43,617 nucleotides of DNA from Verrucomicrobia bacterium UBA3222 (GCA_002363035.1 DEWA01000009.1:1-43617), one strand, 5' to 3'; shown: positions 27,025 to 36,395, counted from the first letter of the stretch. The notes: a model not told the origin generated them from the letters alone. Made by a program: numbers and translations.

Positions 27025-27400
27025 GAAACACACCAAGAAGAAAGCTCTCCTTTTCCCTCTCAGATGAAAATAAAGAAACGACTCATATATCAATTTTGAA
27101 GTCTTGCAACGATTTACATCGCATACTACGCAAAATACCATCGCGGAAGAGGCGATTTTGGGTTGTTGCAAAGTTTTTAAAGTACGCCGTTGCGGTGAAG
27201 CACAGTGCTTTCTTTTAAAAGATACTTTTTTACCCCACCGAACCAAAGTCCATCAAAACACAAAAACCTTTGAGCCGCTGAAACCGGAGAAAAAACCAAG
27301 GACTACACACTAACAGACGTGAATTGTGTAAAAAAACGCAAAAAAACACACGCACGGTAAAAAACAACCGCGCCACCCTTACCGGACAACCAACCGTTCC
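27025..27400. other. Intergenic region, nothing recognised
   Basis: The region lies between two convergent genes. No tRNA, terminator hairpin with T-run or convincing gene is seen. The long minus-strand frame entering from 27246 is antisense to the secreted protein gene and is a shadow. Confidence 0.5.
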
Positions 27401-27571
27401 TTACCCTTTAATCTCCTTATGCAGGGTACGGCGGCGCAAAAACGGATTATACTTCATCTTTTCGACTTTTTCCGTCTGCAATTTCTTGTTGCGCGTCGTC
27501 ATGTAACGCGAAGGAGGCTTTCCTTCTTTGCGTGCTTCGGTGCATTCGATAATTACGGTTTCCCTGGGCAT
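27401..27571 (-). CDS. rpmG: 50S ribosomal protein L33
   Basis: This 56-codon minus-strand gene reads [20 protein letters not shown], then [20 protein letters not shown], then [16 protein letters not shown], the full length of L33. It is the zinc-free type: only one Cys is present instead of the CxxC pairs. L33 sits near the E site of the large subunit. No ribosome-binding site is visible; instead a short perfect hairpin ends one base before the ATG. A small hypothetical gene lies upstream on the same strand. Confidence 0.95.
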   Translation of the reverse strand: MPRETVIIECTEARKEGKPPSRYMTTRNKKLQTEKVEKMKYNPFLRRRTLHKEIKG

Positions 27572-27585
27572 GCTCTATAAAGAGC
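27572..27585 (-). promoter_or_regulatory. Hairpin abutting the rpmG start codon
   Basis: GCTCT (27572-27576) and AGAGC (27581-27585) form a 5-bp stem with an ATAA loop immediately upstream of the rpmG ATG (27571-27569), occupying the position where a ribosome-binding site would be expected. A regulatory role is inference. Confidence 0.35.
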
Positions 27586-27698
27586 GCATTTTTGTCTTTG
27601 TTTCAAGATAAAAATACCGCACCCGTCTCCGAACGGTGGAAAACAGCGTTTTTACGGAACAATCCGAAAACGCCCCAAACGTCTTGAGCTCCGTAAAA

Positions 27699-27980
27699 CT
27701 AGAAGGCACTGTAGCCGTTACGGGCATCTTCTTCCTGTTGCTCACGGATCTGCTTCTGCATGTCCTGGGTGTAGCGACGTTGCGAAGCGATCATTTGGTC
27801 GAACATGTAGCGCATATTGGATTCCTTCATTTTTTGGCGACGTTCCTCGGGCGTTAACGGCTTGACGTCGGTCTGCGCCAAGGCGTTCGGTTCGGAAACG
27901 TTTCCCGAAACGGGAACTTCGGGTTCCAAGGCGGGTATTGCCGACGGTACATAACAGTTGTTGACGGATGAGATGGACAT
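27699..27980 (-). CDS. Small hypothetical protein
   Basis: The 93-residue product begins MSISSVNNCYVPSAIPALEP, with a Pro/Val-rich disordered N-terminal half and a charged helical C-terminal half (TPEERRQKMKESNMRYMFDQ). No signal peptide, membrane span or known domain is seen. The gene is divergent from the acyltransferase-like gene at 28046 and upstream of rpmG on the same strand. The composition looks coding, but no strong ribosome-binding site is present; function unknown. Confidence 0.5.
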   Translation of the reverse strand: MSISSVNNCYVPSAIPALEPEVPVSGNVSEPNALAQTDVKPLTPEERRQKMKESNMRYMFDQMIASQRRYTQDMQKQIREQQEEDARNGYSAF

Positions 27981-27992
27981 AGGTTTTTGAAT

Positions 27993-28021
27993 TTGACTGT
28001 TTCTCTCGTATATCGTATGTT
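27993..28021 (+). promoter_or_regulatory. Candidate promoter for the beta-helix protein gene
   Basis: TTGACT (27993-27998) and TATGTT (28016-28021) are spaced 17 bases, 24 bases before the ATG at 28046. It lies in the divergent intergenic region. Confidence 0.4.
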
Positions 28022-28045
28022 TTTTGTGTTTTATTCTTTGTTTTT

Positions 28046-28753
28046 ATGACCGACGGTATTCGAGCGTCGCAACTGTTTCAAGGTCTCCCCGAGCATTGGT
28101 CGTTTAGGGACGTTTTTTCCTTAGAACAGCCGATACACACCTGGATCCCGTTGATTGCGGAAGCACTGCGGCGGTTTTTTGCAAAATGCGAACCGTCGCA
28201 ACGTATTCACAGCGAACTTCCGCCGCATCTCTCCGTCACGGGCAATGTTTATATCGGTCGGAACGTTTCCCTTCCGCCGTTCGGAACGATCGAAGGTCCC
28301 GCCTACATTGATGATGAGTGTAGCCTGCGCCCGAGCGTGTATGTTCGCGGAAACGTTATCGTCGGTCGCGGATGTGTTTTGGGCAATTCCTGCGAATTCA
28401 AGAATTCCCTTCTTCTGGAACACATTCAGGTGCCGCATTTCAATTACGTCGGCGATTCGATTTTGGGCAACGGCGCGCATTTGGGAGCAGGATGTATTTT
28501 GTCAAATCTGCGACTGGATCAACAATGTGTTTGCATGCAGACGCCGACGGGAGAAAAAATCCCGACTGGGTTAAAAAAGCTCGGCGCCATTTTAGGCGAC
28601 GGAGCGCAGGCGGGATGCAATTCGGTGTTGCAGCCGGGATCTTGTTTATTTCCGAACGCCGTCGTTTATCCGTGCGAATCATTTAAGGGAACGCGCCTTG
28701 CCAAAACAGCAAAAGAAGGTCTTTCCCGAACGGACAAAAATTCGCTACAATAA
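28046..28753 (+). CDS. Left-handed beta-helix (hexapeptide-repeat) acyltransferase-like protein
   Basis: From about residue 60 the 235-residue product shows the hexapeptide pattern (VTGNVYIGRNVSLPPFGTIE, then YVRGNVIVGRGCVLGNSCEF, NYVGDSILGNGAHLGAGC and GAILGDGAQAGCNSVLQPG), which folds into the left-handed beta-helix of sugar-nucleotide and other acyltransferases. The architecture resembles the C-terminal half of GlmU-like proteins without a nucleotidyltransferase domain; the first 60 residues are helical. A role in envelope sugar acetylation is plausible but substrate cannot be read. It is followed by mgtE on the same strand. Confidence 0.75.
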   Translation: MTDGIRASQLFQGLPEHWSFRDVFSLEQPIHTWIPLIAEALRRFFAKCEPSQRIHSELPPHLSVTGNVYIGRNVSLPPFGTIEGPAYIDDECSLRPSVYVRGNVIVGRGCVLGNSCEFKNSLLLEHIQVPHFNYVGDSILGNGAHLGAGCILSNLRLDQQCVCMQTPTGEKIPTGLKKLGAILGDGAQAGCNSVLQPGSCLFPNAVVYPCESFKGTRLAKTAKEGLSRTDKNSLQ

Positions 28754-28778
28754 AGGAACAAAAATGCAATAAACCGCC

Positions 28779-30164
28779 ATGCCCGATCTCATCCAGGAAC
28801 ATCCGATTGCGAGCAAGTTGGATCAATATACCTTCGAGGATTTAAATCATCTTGCGGAAAACGATTACCTTTCTCTGGATGCGGAAAAGCTGGCGCGGAC
28901 GTCGCCGCACGAAATCGGCTTATTCCTGGAACGCTTAACGGTTGAGGAACAGCGAAAATTTCTGCAGCGTTTATCGGAGAAAAACGCTTCCAACGTTTTG
29001 GCGGAAATGGACGCGGAAAATTCCGCCGAGGTGTTGAGTGCCATGCGGGAATTTCGGGCGGCGCGCATTATCGAACTGCTGGATCCCGACGACGCCGCCG
29101 ATTTGGTCAGCAAGCTGGACGAAAGCGATCGTATCCGTCTGCTGTCCCGCATCAAACCCGACCGCGCGTTTGTGTTGCGCAAACTGTTGCGTTACGATCC
29201 GAATACCGCCGGTGGTGTCATGACGCCCGAAGTCGTGACGTTACGCGAGACCTGGAACATCGGCGAAGCCTTGGAGCACATTCGGAAAATTCCGAAGAAA
29301 ATCGAAAACGTCTACAATTTGTACGTTACGGATGGAGACAATCGGTTGCTGGGACTGACGACGCTGCGAAATCTCGTTTTTTCCGAACCGACCAAGCGCG
29401 TTTGCGACATCATGAACACGCAAATCCAAGCCATCGCCTGCCTTCCCGAAACGGACAAAAACGCGGTTGCCAATACCATGGCGGAGTATAACGTCATGGA
29501 TATTCCGATTGTGGACGAACAAAACCGCCTGTTGGGTTGCGTCACCCACGACGACGTTCTGGATATCGTTCAGGAAGCGGCAACGGCGGATTTGCAACAG
29601 TTGCACGGTGCGGGAGCCGACGAAAGCATTCATGACGGCGTTTGGTACAGCGTTAAAAAGCGCAATCCCTGGCTGTTCGTCAATCTCATCCTTGCCTTCC
29701 TGTCCGCCTATGTTATTTCCAGTTTCGGTTCTGTTATCGAACAAATGAGTTGGATGGCGGCGTTTATGACCGTCATTGCGAATTTAGGCGGCAACACCGG
29801 CGCGCAAACGCTGGCGGTCGCCATCCGCGGACTGGCACTGGGGGAATTTCAAAAAGGCGACGGCTTGGGTATTTGCGGCAGGGAACTGTTAAAGGGGCTT
29901 GTGAACGGACTTTTCATCGGTTTCTCCGGCGGTCTCATCGCAACCTGTATGATGCATAACGCCCTGATGGGGTTCACGGTCTTTTTGGCAATGGTTTTAA
30001 CGATGGTGCTTTCGGGATTTTTTGCCGCCTTCATTCCCATCGTCCTGAAACATTTCAAATGCGACCCCGCCCAAAGTTCCTACATTTTTCTCACCGCTTT
30101 CACCGACATCGCCGGGCTGTTTATTTTTCTGAAACTCGGCACCTGTTTGTTGTTGTCGCGGTGA
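28779..30164 (+). CDS. mgtE: Magnesium transporter MgtE
   Basis: MgtE is a dimeric Mg2+ channel gated by cytoplasmic Mg2+ sensing. The 461-residue product has the superhelical MgtE N-domain (about 30-135, with NVLAEMDAENSAEVLSAM and LLDPDDAADLVSKLDE), two CBS domains (about 137-260, starting TAGGVMTPEVVTLRETWNIG), a connecting helix and five membrane spans at 305-461, including the pore motif ANLGGNTGAQTLAVAIRGLA. Length and domain order match the family (about 450). No riboswitch was recognised upstream. Confidence 0.95.
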   Translation: MPDLIQEHPIASKLDQYTFEDLNHLAENDYLSLDAEKLARTSPHEIGLFLERLTVEEQRKFLQRLSEKNASNVLAEMDAENSAEVLSAMREFRAARIIELLDPDDAADLVSKLDESDRIRLLSRIKPDRAFVLRKLLRYDPNTAGGVMTPEVVTLRETWNIGEALEHIRKIPKKIENVYNLYVTDGDNRLLGLTTLRNLVFSEPTKRVCDIMNTQIQAIACLPETDKNAVANTMAEYNVMDIPIVDEQNRLLGCVTHDDVLDIVQEAATADLQQLHGAGADESIHDGVWYSVKKRNPWLFVNLILAFLSAYVISSFGSVIEQMSWMAAFMTVIANLGGNTGAQTLAVAIRGLALGEFQKGDGLGICGRELLKGLVNGLFIGFSGGLIATCMMHNALMGFTVFLAMVLTMVLSGFFAAFIPIVLKHFKCDPAQSSYIFLTAFTDIAGLFIFLKLGTCLLLSR

Positions 30165-30312
30165 AATTCGTTCTCTTGCCGCAGTTGTACTCCGAAACGG
30201 AATAACTCGGCTCCGTTGTTATCCGCGATAATGTTTAATTTTCCCGAAAAACATAAAATACTTCTTTTTTCTCATGAGTTCTTTAACATAAAAATCGCAT
30301 CCGTCATCGCTC

Positions 30313-31335
30313 ATGGATAACGAACCTGCTTTTCAAACCATCCAAACCGTCAAGCAACTGGAAAACGGTGCACCGTTTAAGACCGTTGCCGCCGTCCGTC
30401 GCATCCACAAAAAAGTCGGGAAAACCGGCAATCCCTTCCTGCAAATCGAAGTCGGCGATGCGATCGATACCTTCGTATTTAATTGCTTCGAAGGAACCGC
30501 GCCGTTTCTCTTTTTCCAAAAACCCGCTTCCAAATGCCCGCAAATCATCATTATCGAGGGCTTTATCGAGTTTTTTGCCGACAAATTGAGCCCGCGCATC
30601 AAGAGTGTTTGGGACATTTCCGAAGAACAGTACGAAGCATACTTGCCGAAAGTTATTGAAACGCCCGAAGAACCCTTGGAAGAACTGCAGGCTTCGCTGA
30701 CGGAATTTATCGAAAGCATTCAATATTCCGCTCTGCGTGCAACCGTTCGGCAGGTTTTTGAAGAGCTCGGCGAGCAGTTTGTCAACAGCGTCGCGGCGGT
30801 TTCGATGCACCACGCCTATATTCACGGCTTATTGGAACATACGGTGCACGTAACGCGCGTCGTGCAGGCACTGCTGCCGTTATACAAAGAGGTCAATGCG
30901 GATTTGGCAATCGCAGGCGCGCTTTTACACGATGTCGGGAAGGTCTTGGAATATCATTACACTACAACCGACGGCATCGATCGCACCGACATCGGACGCT
31001 TACAGGGACACGTCATTCTCGGTTATCGCCTCACCCGAAGCGCGGCTTTAAAAAATCATCTGCATCCCGTTTGGCTGGAACAACTGGAACACATCGTTTT
31101 ATCCCATCAGGGCGAACCGGAATGGGGCGCCGCCGTGTACCCGGCAACCGCGGAAGCCGTTCTCGTCAGCCTTGCGGACAACGCCGACGCCCGCATGGGC
31201 ATGGTACATCAACAACTGAAAAAAGCCGTTCCGACACAAAGTTTCTCGGATTTTGTGCCGGGATTGGAGACGCGGTTATATACAAAGGCGCTGATGAAGG
31301 TGGAGGGGGCAGGGGAAGCAAACGGCATTGTTTAA
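30313..31335 (+). CDS. OB-fold/HD-domain exoribonuclease-like protein (YhaM type)
   Basis: The 340-residue product has an N-terminal OB-fold-like part (FKTVAAVRRIHKKVGKTGNP, residues about 20-110) and an HD hydrolase domain with metal ligands in HHAYIHGLLEHT (about 165-176), LLHDVGKV (H206-D207) and VLSHQGEPEWG. This layout is that of YhaM, a 3'-5' exoribonuclease of Bacillus-type bacteria, and length is close to its 314. Nuclease activity is inferred from the family. About 150 bases without a recognisable element separate it from mgtE. Confidence 0.8.
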   Translation: MDNEPAFQTIQTVKQLENGAPFKTVAAVRRIHKKVGKTGNPFLQIEVGDAIDTFVFNCFEGTAPFLFFQKPASKCPQIIIIEGFIEFFADKLSPRIKSVWDISEEQYEAYLPKVIETPEEPLEELQASLTEFIESIQYSALRATVRQVFEELGEQFVNSVAAVSMHHAYIHGLLEHTVHVTRVVQALLPLYKEVNADLAIAGALLHDVGKVLEYHYTTTDGIDRTDIGRLQGHVILGYRLTRSAALKNHLHPVWLEQLEHIVLSHQGEPEWGAAVYPATAEAVLVSLADNADARMGMVHQQLKKAVPTQSFSDFVPGLETRLYTKALMKVEGAGEANGIV

Positions 31336-31491
31336 TCATTGTAAAATCGTGAGGCAAGCATAACTTCCGTTGACTTCAAACTCCAAAAAAGGTTATTGCC
31401 GGGCTCGTATTCATCGGTAACGCAATAAACGCAAACCGCTTTAAGTATATCTTGAACCGTTAATATGCTCAACGGAGCTTTAAATCGCAAT
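31336..31491 (-). pseudogene. Possible remnant of a small protein gene
   Basis: A minus-strand frame without a start codon reads APLSILTVQDILKAVCVYCV and then TDEYEPGNNLFLEFEVNGSY, ending at TGA 31338-31336. The composition is protein-like and it is bounded upstream by TAA. I infer a truncated gene; chance is possible. The family is not recognised. Confidence 0.3.
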
Positions 31492-31579
31492 TACGTTACA
31501 CACATCTTCCATTGCGAATACCATCATGAGCACCAAATGGTACCGCTCTTTTTATTGAAAATCCCGCAACGAGATAGAT

Positions 31580-31935
31580 TTAAAACCGATACACCACACC
31601 TACCTCCGCACTATGACTCAAATTCTGCTTCACTTTTCAATCTCACTTGATATAATTGCCTGTAAACATTCTGGTTTCACGACAGGAACCCGCCAAATAC
31701 CGCAGGCGATAGCCGACCGTCAGCTGCTAATTATCATTCAAACACAGACAAAAACCCTCAAATTCCTGCCCCAGAAAGCTCCACGCTTTCCCACTATTTA
31801 CCCACCACATAAGATCGGATTCATAATCACATCCGCAGCCATAGAAACGCGCGCGATACCCACACCGACACCGCTGTACTTAAAACCGCGTTCACCGAAC
31901 TAATGCAGCAGCATCACATTGCAGGCACTAAACGG
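31580..31935 (-). pseudogene. Decayed outer-membrane beta-barrel protein gene (C-terminal part)
   Basis: On the minus strand one frame reads SDLMWWVNSGKAWSFLGQEF, a TAG, QLTVGYRLRYLAGSCRETRM, two TGAs, then KVKQNLSHSAEVGVVYRF and a TAA at 31582-31580. Alternating residues, a GYRLRYLAG strand and a final Phe are hallmarks of an outer-membrane barrel C-terminus recognised by BamA. Upstream sequence in another frame (FGERGFKYSGVGVGIARV) indicates a frameshift as well. At least three stops and one frameshift make it non-functional. No intact start is seen; the N-terminal part is lost or unrecognisable before about 31935. Confidence 0.65.
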
Positions 31936-32223
31936 CAACATCCTCACGATACCTGGTATAAATAAAAACATACTCCTTGTGGTTTGATTATTCTACTGTA
32001 GCAAGTGTTTTTTTGATGAGATGGATTAAGGGAAATTTAAGAAAAGTAAAAAACACTGGCTCCATCGCGCACTTTTTAGAAATCGACGTAATAAGAGGTT
32101 CTTGGGATAATTTTTTCGGTATTCTCTTAGGGATTTAATTTAAAAAAGCGCCAGGAAGTTGTAGTGCTTTTTTACCCCCTCCTTTTATTTTACTTTTCAA
32201 ACAATCCCTTTAGAATAAATACC
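31936..32223. other. Intergenic region, nothing recognised
   Basis: This AT-rich stretch between the barrel pseudogene and the hydrolase gene holds no recognisable gene; the promoter of the hydrolase gene presumably lies here but no good match was found. Confidence 0.4.
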
Positions 32224-33111
32224 ATGGAGGTTCTCCCGCAAAACATCGCCCATTTGTACCCGTTTAAGTCGCACTTTTTTACCCTGAACGAGCAAAAATC
32301 TCATCGGTTGCACTATATTGATGAAGGCAGAGGCGAAACGGTCGTGATGTTGCATGGGAACCCAACGTGGTCTTTTTACTATCGAAATTTGGTGCTTCAT
32401 CTAAAGTCCGATTATCGCTGTTTGGTTCCCGATCACATCGGTTGCGGATTATCGGATAAGCCTCAGTCATACAATTATTGTCTGCAACAACACATCGATA
32501 ATACCCTGCAGTGGCTGAAAGGTATAAATATCGGGCATTTTCATCTTATTGTTCACGATTGGGGCGGTGCGATCGGTATGGGGGTTGCAACACGCTGGCC
32601 GGCAAGCGTTCGATCGATAACGGTCTTAAATTCCGCCGCGTTTTTGTCGCAACGCATACCGCTTCGCATTGCGCTTTGCCACACCAAAATCGGTTCATGG
32701 GCGGTTCGGCATTGGAATGTTTTCGCAAAAGCCGCAACGTTCATGGCAGTACAAACACCTTTATCGCCCGACGTAAAAGCCGGCTATCTGTATCCGTACG
32801 ACAGTCCGCAACATCGCATTGCCGTTGATCGTTTTGTGAAGGATATTCCCATGGAACCGTCTCATCCGAGTTATGCGGTTTTGAAAAACATTCAGGAGCA
32901 CCTGTGGCTGCTGGAAGGCAAACCCTGCCTGCTTGCCTGGGGGATGCGGGATTTTTGCTTTACGCCGGAATTTTTATCCGTCTGGCAACAGTATTTTCCG
33001 AAAGCGGAATGTTATCAATTTTCAAATGCCGGACACTACGTTCTTGAAGACGCAAAGGAAGAAATTTTACCGCTGATTCGACAATTTATCGCCAAGCATT
33101 CGGAAATTTAA
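32224..33111 (+). CDS. Alpha/beta hydrolase of the haloalkane dehalogenase-like group
   Basis: An in-frame ATG at 32164 would add 20 hydrophobic residues not typical of the family, so ATG 32224 is preferred (295 residues, the usual size). Visible residues are the oxyanion motif HGNPTW (44-49, with Asn46), the nucleophile Asp112 followed by Trp113 (VHDWGGAIG), a candidate acid Asp243 (WGMRDFCF) and the base His271 (NAGHYVLED). Asn46 and Trp113 form the halide site in haloalkane dehalogenases, and the same scaffold serves in OleB-type beta-lactone decarboxylases. No ole genes are nearby, so the substrate is open. It is convergent with the lipoprotein gene. Confidence 0.85.
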   Translation: MEVLPQNIAHLYPFKSHFFTLNEQKSHRLHYIDEGRGETVVMLHGNPTWSFYYRNLVLHLKSDYRCLVPDHIGCGLSDKPQSYNYCLQQHIDNTLQWLKGINIGHFHLIVHDWGGAIGMGVATRWPASVRSITVLNSAAFLSQRIPLRIALCHTKIGSWAVRHWNVFAKAATFMAVQTPLSPDVKAGYLYPYDSPQHRIAVDRFVKDIPMEPSHPSYAVLKNIQEHLWLLEGKPCLLAWGMRDFCFTPEFLSVWQQYFPKAECYQFSNAGHYVLEDAKEEILPLIRQFIAKHSEI

Positions 33112-33253
33112 AAGAACGGCGCCCCTTCGGAAGTTTAAAAAATTTCCCGATAAATCTTGTATTTCGACGTTTTTCTCTAAAAATTCACTCAACCACCCTT
33201 TATATCCGCAAAAACACCTTAAAAAGCATTTTTTATTCCTCAAAAACAAAAAC

Positions 33254-33287
33254 GCCGAACACCCTCTTGAGCGTTCGGCATTTTTTT
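33254..33287. terminator. Bidirectional intrinsic terminator between convergent genes
   Basis: GCCGAAC (33254-33260) and GTTCGGC (33273-33279) form a 7-bp stem with a 12-base loop. A seven-T run (33281-33287) follows on the plus strand and A-runs precede on the left, so it can serve both the hydrolase gene and the convergent lipoprotein gene. Confidence 0.8.
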
Positions 33288-33305
33288 ATGGAACCAAAAT
33301 GTCAA

Positions 33306-34466
33306 TCAGTTCAACAGCAACAGCGGCGTATTGGATTTATAATTCGATGTCTGCAACTTCCGCAACTGCATCACCAACATGAAGGTCATCTTCGATTCCC
33401 GATCGTCATCGGCAATGTAGAAGTACTGCCCGCGGTAACGACAGGATACATACGCATTTTTCGGACGATATTTCGAGCACTGTACCGAAAAGTACTTACA
33501 AACATCGCTCCAATCAAACTCTTCGCCGGCAACATCTTGCGTAACACCAACCAATCCCCTGTCCTTATGCTCCTGCGGCACATCCACATTTTGCGACAGA
33601 TAGAACATTATACCCAATAACGTACGACACTGAATAACAAGCGAAGAAGCTCCTTTATCGGCGACAAAGTCATCATTCAACTTGAACAACGACGCCTTCT
33701 CCGACAACCCCGCCAATTGTTTTAACTCACGAATTCTCGCCTTCAAACCACTGTAGTAGGACTTCGTTTCAACCGACGCGCGCCGAATCCGTTCTTCCAA
33801 CTTCGGCTCGTTCAGGTACAAATACATACCCGAAAAATTATAATCCGGCTTCGATCCGAACTCCAACAAACGGTTATCATCCGCCTCATTCAGGATACGC
33901 GTGAACGCTTGAAACGGCTTATAACTCGGTACCTTCTCGGGCGTCGGTCCGTCCGCTTCGGTTGCGTTGTATAAATCATTAACACGTTCTACGCAAAGGT
34001 TAAAGACCCGATCGACACTCCACCCTCCTTGGATCAAAGCCGAAACCGCCGAAAATTGAATGGGTGTCAGATATTTCTTAATATAATCTCCCCCCGAAGG
34101 CGGCGTCAGATTCATGGAAGAAGCACCATTCATGCTCCCGCCGAGAGTAGCCTTGATCTTTTTATCGATATGACTGAGATCCGACAAGAACCCGCTGTCA
34201 AGCTCTCCCTTTCCATCCATGCTGAATAAACCGGAATGACTCAGGGACGCAATATCCAAAGAAGTGATATTATCGCAATAGCGCAAACGCACCAAATTCT
34301 CCAACAGTTGACGCTCCTCACTGCTGACAACCGCCGCATTGTACTCGGGACGTCGATCTCGAAGCATCTTCGGTCCGCTCCCCATCACACCGCACCCGCC
34401 CAAAAGCAACGCCACACCGTAAGACGCCCCTTTCAGAACTCCCGTTTTTACTTGTTTCAAACCCAT
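33306..34466 (-). CDS. Predicted lipoprotein, unknown function
   Basis: ATG 34466 is preferred to the ATG 30 bases upstream because it starts a lipoprotein signal directly (MGLKQVKTGVLKGASYGVAL, lipobox LGGC, lipidated Cys25). The 386-residue product then has the pattern RRPEYNAAVVSSEERQLLEN and LVRLRYCDNITSLDIAS, seen in a family of uncharacterised bacterial lipoproteins with LLxNLVRLRY motifs, a helical middle, and a beta-rich C-terminus (NAYVSCRYRGQYFYIADDDR). Residue +2 is Gly, consistent with outer-membrane sorting by E. coli rules. A terminator lies downstream. Confidence 0.75.
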   Translation of the reverse strand: MGLKQVKTGVLKGASYGVALLLGGCGVMGSGPKMLRDRRPEYNAAVVSSEERQLLENLVRLRYCDNITSLDIASLSHSGLFSMDGKGELDSGFLSDLSHIDKKIKATLGGSMNGASSMNLTPPSGGDYIKKYLTPIQFSAVSALIQGGWSVDRVFNLCVERVNDLYNATEADGPTPEKVPSYKPFQAFTRILNEADDNRLLEFGSKPDYNFSGMYLYLNEPKLEERIRRASVETKSYYSGLKARIRELKQLAGLSEKASLFKLNDDFVADKGASSLVIQCRTLLGIMFYLSQNVDVPQEHKDRGLVGVTQDVAGEEFDWSDVCKYFSVQCSKYRPKNAYVSCRYRGQYFYIADDDRESKMTFMLVMQLRKLQTSNYKSNTPLLLLN

Positions 34467-34486
34467 AGAACAGCCCTTTTCTCCAG

Positions 34487-34513
34487 GCAATACCACGAAA
34501 AAAAGACTGTCAA
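34487..34513 (-). promoter_or_regulatory. Candidate promoter for the lipoprotein gene
   Basis: On the minus strand a perfect TTGACA (34513-34508) lies 42 bases before ATG 34466; the -10 region (around TATTGC) is poor. Low confidence. Confidence 0.3.
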
Positions 34514-34530
34514 CAAAAAAAGTAAAAAAT

Positions 34531-34911
34531 TTACCGATTTTTTAATCGATCAAGAAAAATTTCCTTCAAATCGAGCGCATCCAACAGTTCCAACCGCTCA
34601 TCGGCATCCCGTTTAAACACTTTAAATTGAACCAACCGCTCCAAAACCTTCCTTAAATCCGCCCCTGTTTCGATGCCCCAAAACCGAAACACCGCAGGCG
34701 CCAAAATCCCCCAATCCTTCACGGCGAGCGACACCACTCCGTCATTCACCAAATCCGTCACCGAAACACAACGAACCGACTCCGACGGAAACCGCCGCCC
34801 CGTCGCTTCGAGCGAACGAAAAACATGCCGATAAATACCACGGTGAAAATCGGGACACTGCGCCAAAATCTCGTCGACCCGTTTCTCGAAACGTTCCGAA
34901 AGCGTCTCCAT
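34531..34911 (-). CDS. Minf_1886 family protein
   Basis: The 126-residue product matches the pattern of the Minf_1886 family, small proteins of unknown function described from Planctomycetes and Verrucomicrobia: an N-terminal FEKRVDEILAQCPDFHRGIY, a conserved RCVSVTDLVNDGVVSLAV (RHVSxxELxxG in the family) and WGILAPAVFRFWGIETGADL, followed by a Val/Leu-rich helix. It is recognised from memory of the pattern. It lies between tRNA-Asn and the lipoprotein gene on the same strand. It supports the lineage assignment. Confidence 0.75.
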   Translation of the reverse strand: METLSERFEKRVDEILAQCPDFHRGIYRHVFRSLEATGRRFPSESVRCVSVTDLVNDGVVSLAVKDWGILAPAVFRFWGIETGADLRKVLERLVQFKVFKRDADERLELLDALDLKEIFLDRLKNR

Positions 34912-34919
34912 CCTAAAAA

Positions 34920-35534
<615 letters not shown>

Positions 35535-36395
35535 TTAACCGTCCGATGCCTGTTCATCGGTAACAACAAACGAATGTTCGCTGTAAAAGTCGCACAGAAA
35601 CTTCTTTTTGGCTTCCAACGCCGCTTCAAAACTCAACGGTTCATCGCTCGCATGTGCGACCGCCTGCATCTTCTGCCATAAGCGCTCATCGGGGAAATGC
35701 GTCCGTTGCGGTTCGGTATGATACGCATCCCAAATAAACACGCGATTTGGCATACAGACCGACTGCAAGCTTTCGAAAGCAGGCTGCAGAGTTTGGAAGA
35801 AAAAATCGGACGAGCGTTTCGAAACCACGCGATGCGTTTCGCGACAACGCGCCTCAATCCAAGCATCGGAAGTCTCTTTGGCAATCGCCAGGCAATGATA
35901 ATCGCAACCGTAACCTTCTTCGGACAAACATTGATGCACAAAACGCTCGTACTCGGGCGACAATAAAGTGACTTCGAACAAAATCGGCAAATGCGCCCGA
36001 ATACAACGCACCAAAACCAACGTCAGCAACGTCAAGGCAAAGGCATTGGTTTTTTCCCGAACCAGTCCTTCATCGTAATGTTCGCGAATAGCGCTTAAAT
36101 TCGGATGATACGGCACAAAATCGCGAACCGCCAGAGAAACGTACTTCTGCGATTGCGCTTCCAAAGCGGCTTTCACGGCAGGAAGCAATTGCGACGTTTT
36201 CCCCGAGCCCGACTGACCGACCAAACGAATGCAAAATTTCGAAGCCTTCGGATGACCGCAACGCTCAACTAAATCCCGATAGGCGCATTCACACAACTCG
36301 TCCCAAAGCGTCTGCGGAAAATCAATCGCGCACAACGGATCCTCGCATTTCCATTGATTTCGGATAAACGCAACGACATCCATCGGCATAGACAT
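35535..36395 (-). CDS. Zeta-toxin-like P-loop kinase
   Basis: The product (286 residues from ATG 36395; in-frame ATGs at 36443 and 36389 are alternatives) has a P-loop GQSGSGKT at about 60-67, then LAVRDFVPYHPNLSAIREHY, matching the zeta-toxin signature in which an Asp precedes the HP motif, and a helix-strand series ending in a second ATP-site Arg-rich region (EARCRETHRVVSKRSS). Zeta proteins phosphorylate UDP-GlcNAc and poison peptidoglycan synthesis, but chromosomal relatives without an antitoxin exist with other substrates. No antitoxin gene is adjacent. It follows rplQ on the same strand with a gap of 63 bases and may be cotranscribed with the ribosomal operon. Confidence 0.6.
   Translation of the reverse strand: MSMPMDVVAFIRNQWKCEDPLCAIDFPQTLWDELCECAYRDLVERCGHPKASKFCIRLVGQSGSGKTSQLLPAVKAALEAQSQKYVSLAVRDFVPYHPNLSAIREHYDEGLVREKTNAFALTLLTLVLVRCIRAHLPILFEVTLLSPEYERFVHQCLSEEGYGCDYHCLAIAKETSDAWIEARCRETHRVVSKRSSDFFFQTLQPAFESLQSVCMPNRVFIWDAYHTEPQRTHFPDERLWQKMQAVAHASDEPLSFEAALEAKKKFLCDFYSEHSFVVTDEQASDG

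Noticed and set aside
26632..27246. 204-codon minus-strand frame overlapping the secreted protein gene
   Set aside because: Most of it is antisense to a frame with signal peptide and repeats; its own sequence has no recognisable features.
31465..31903. Plus-strand frames of 61 and 96 codons
   Set aside because: They are antisense to the recognisable beta-barrel remnant and have no ribosome-binding sites or features.
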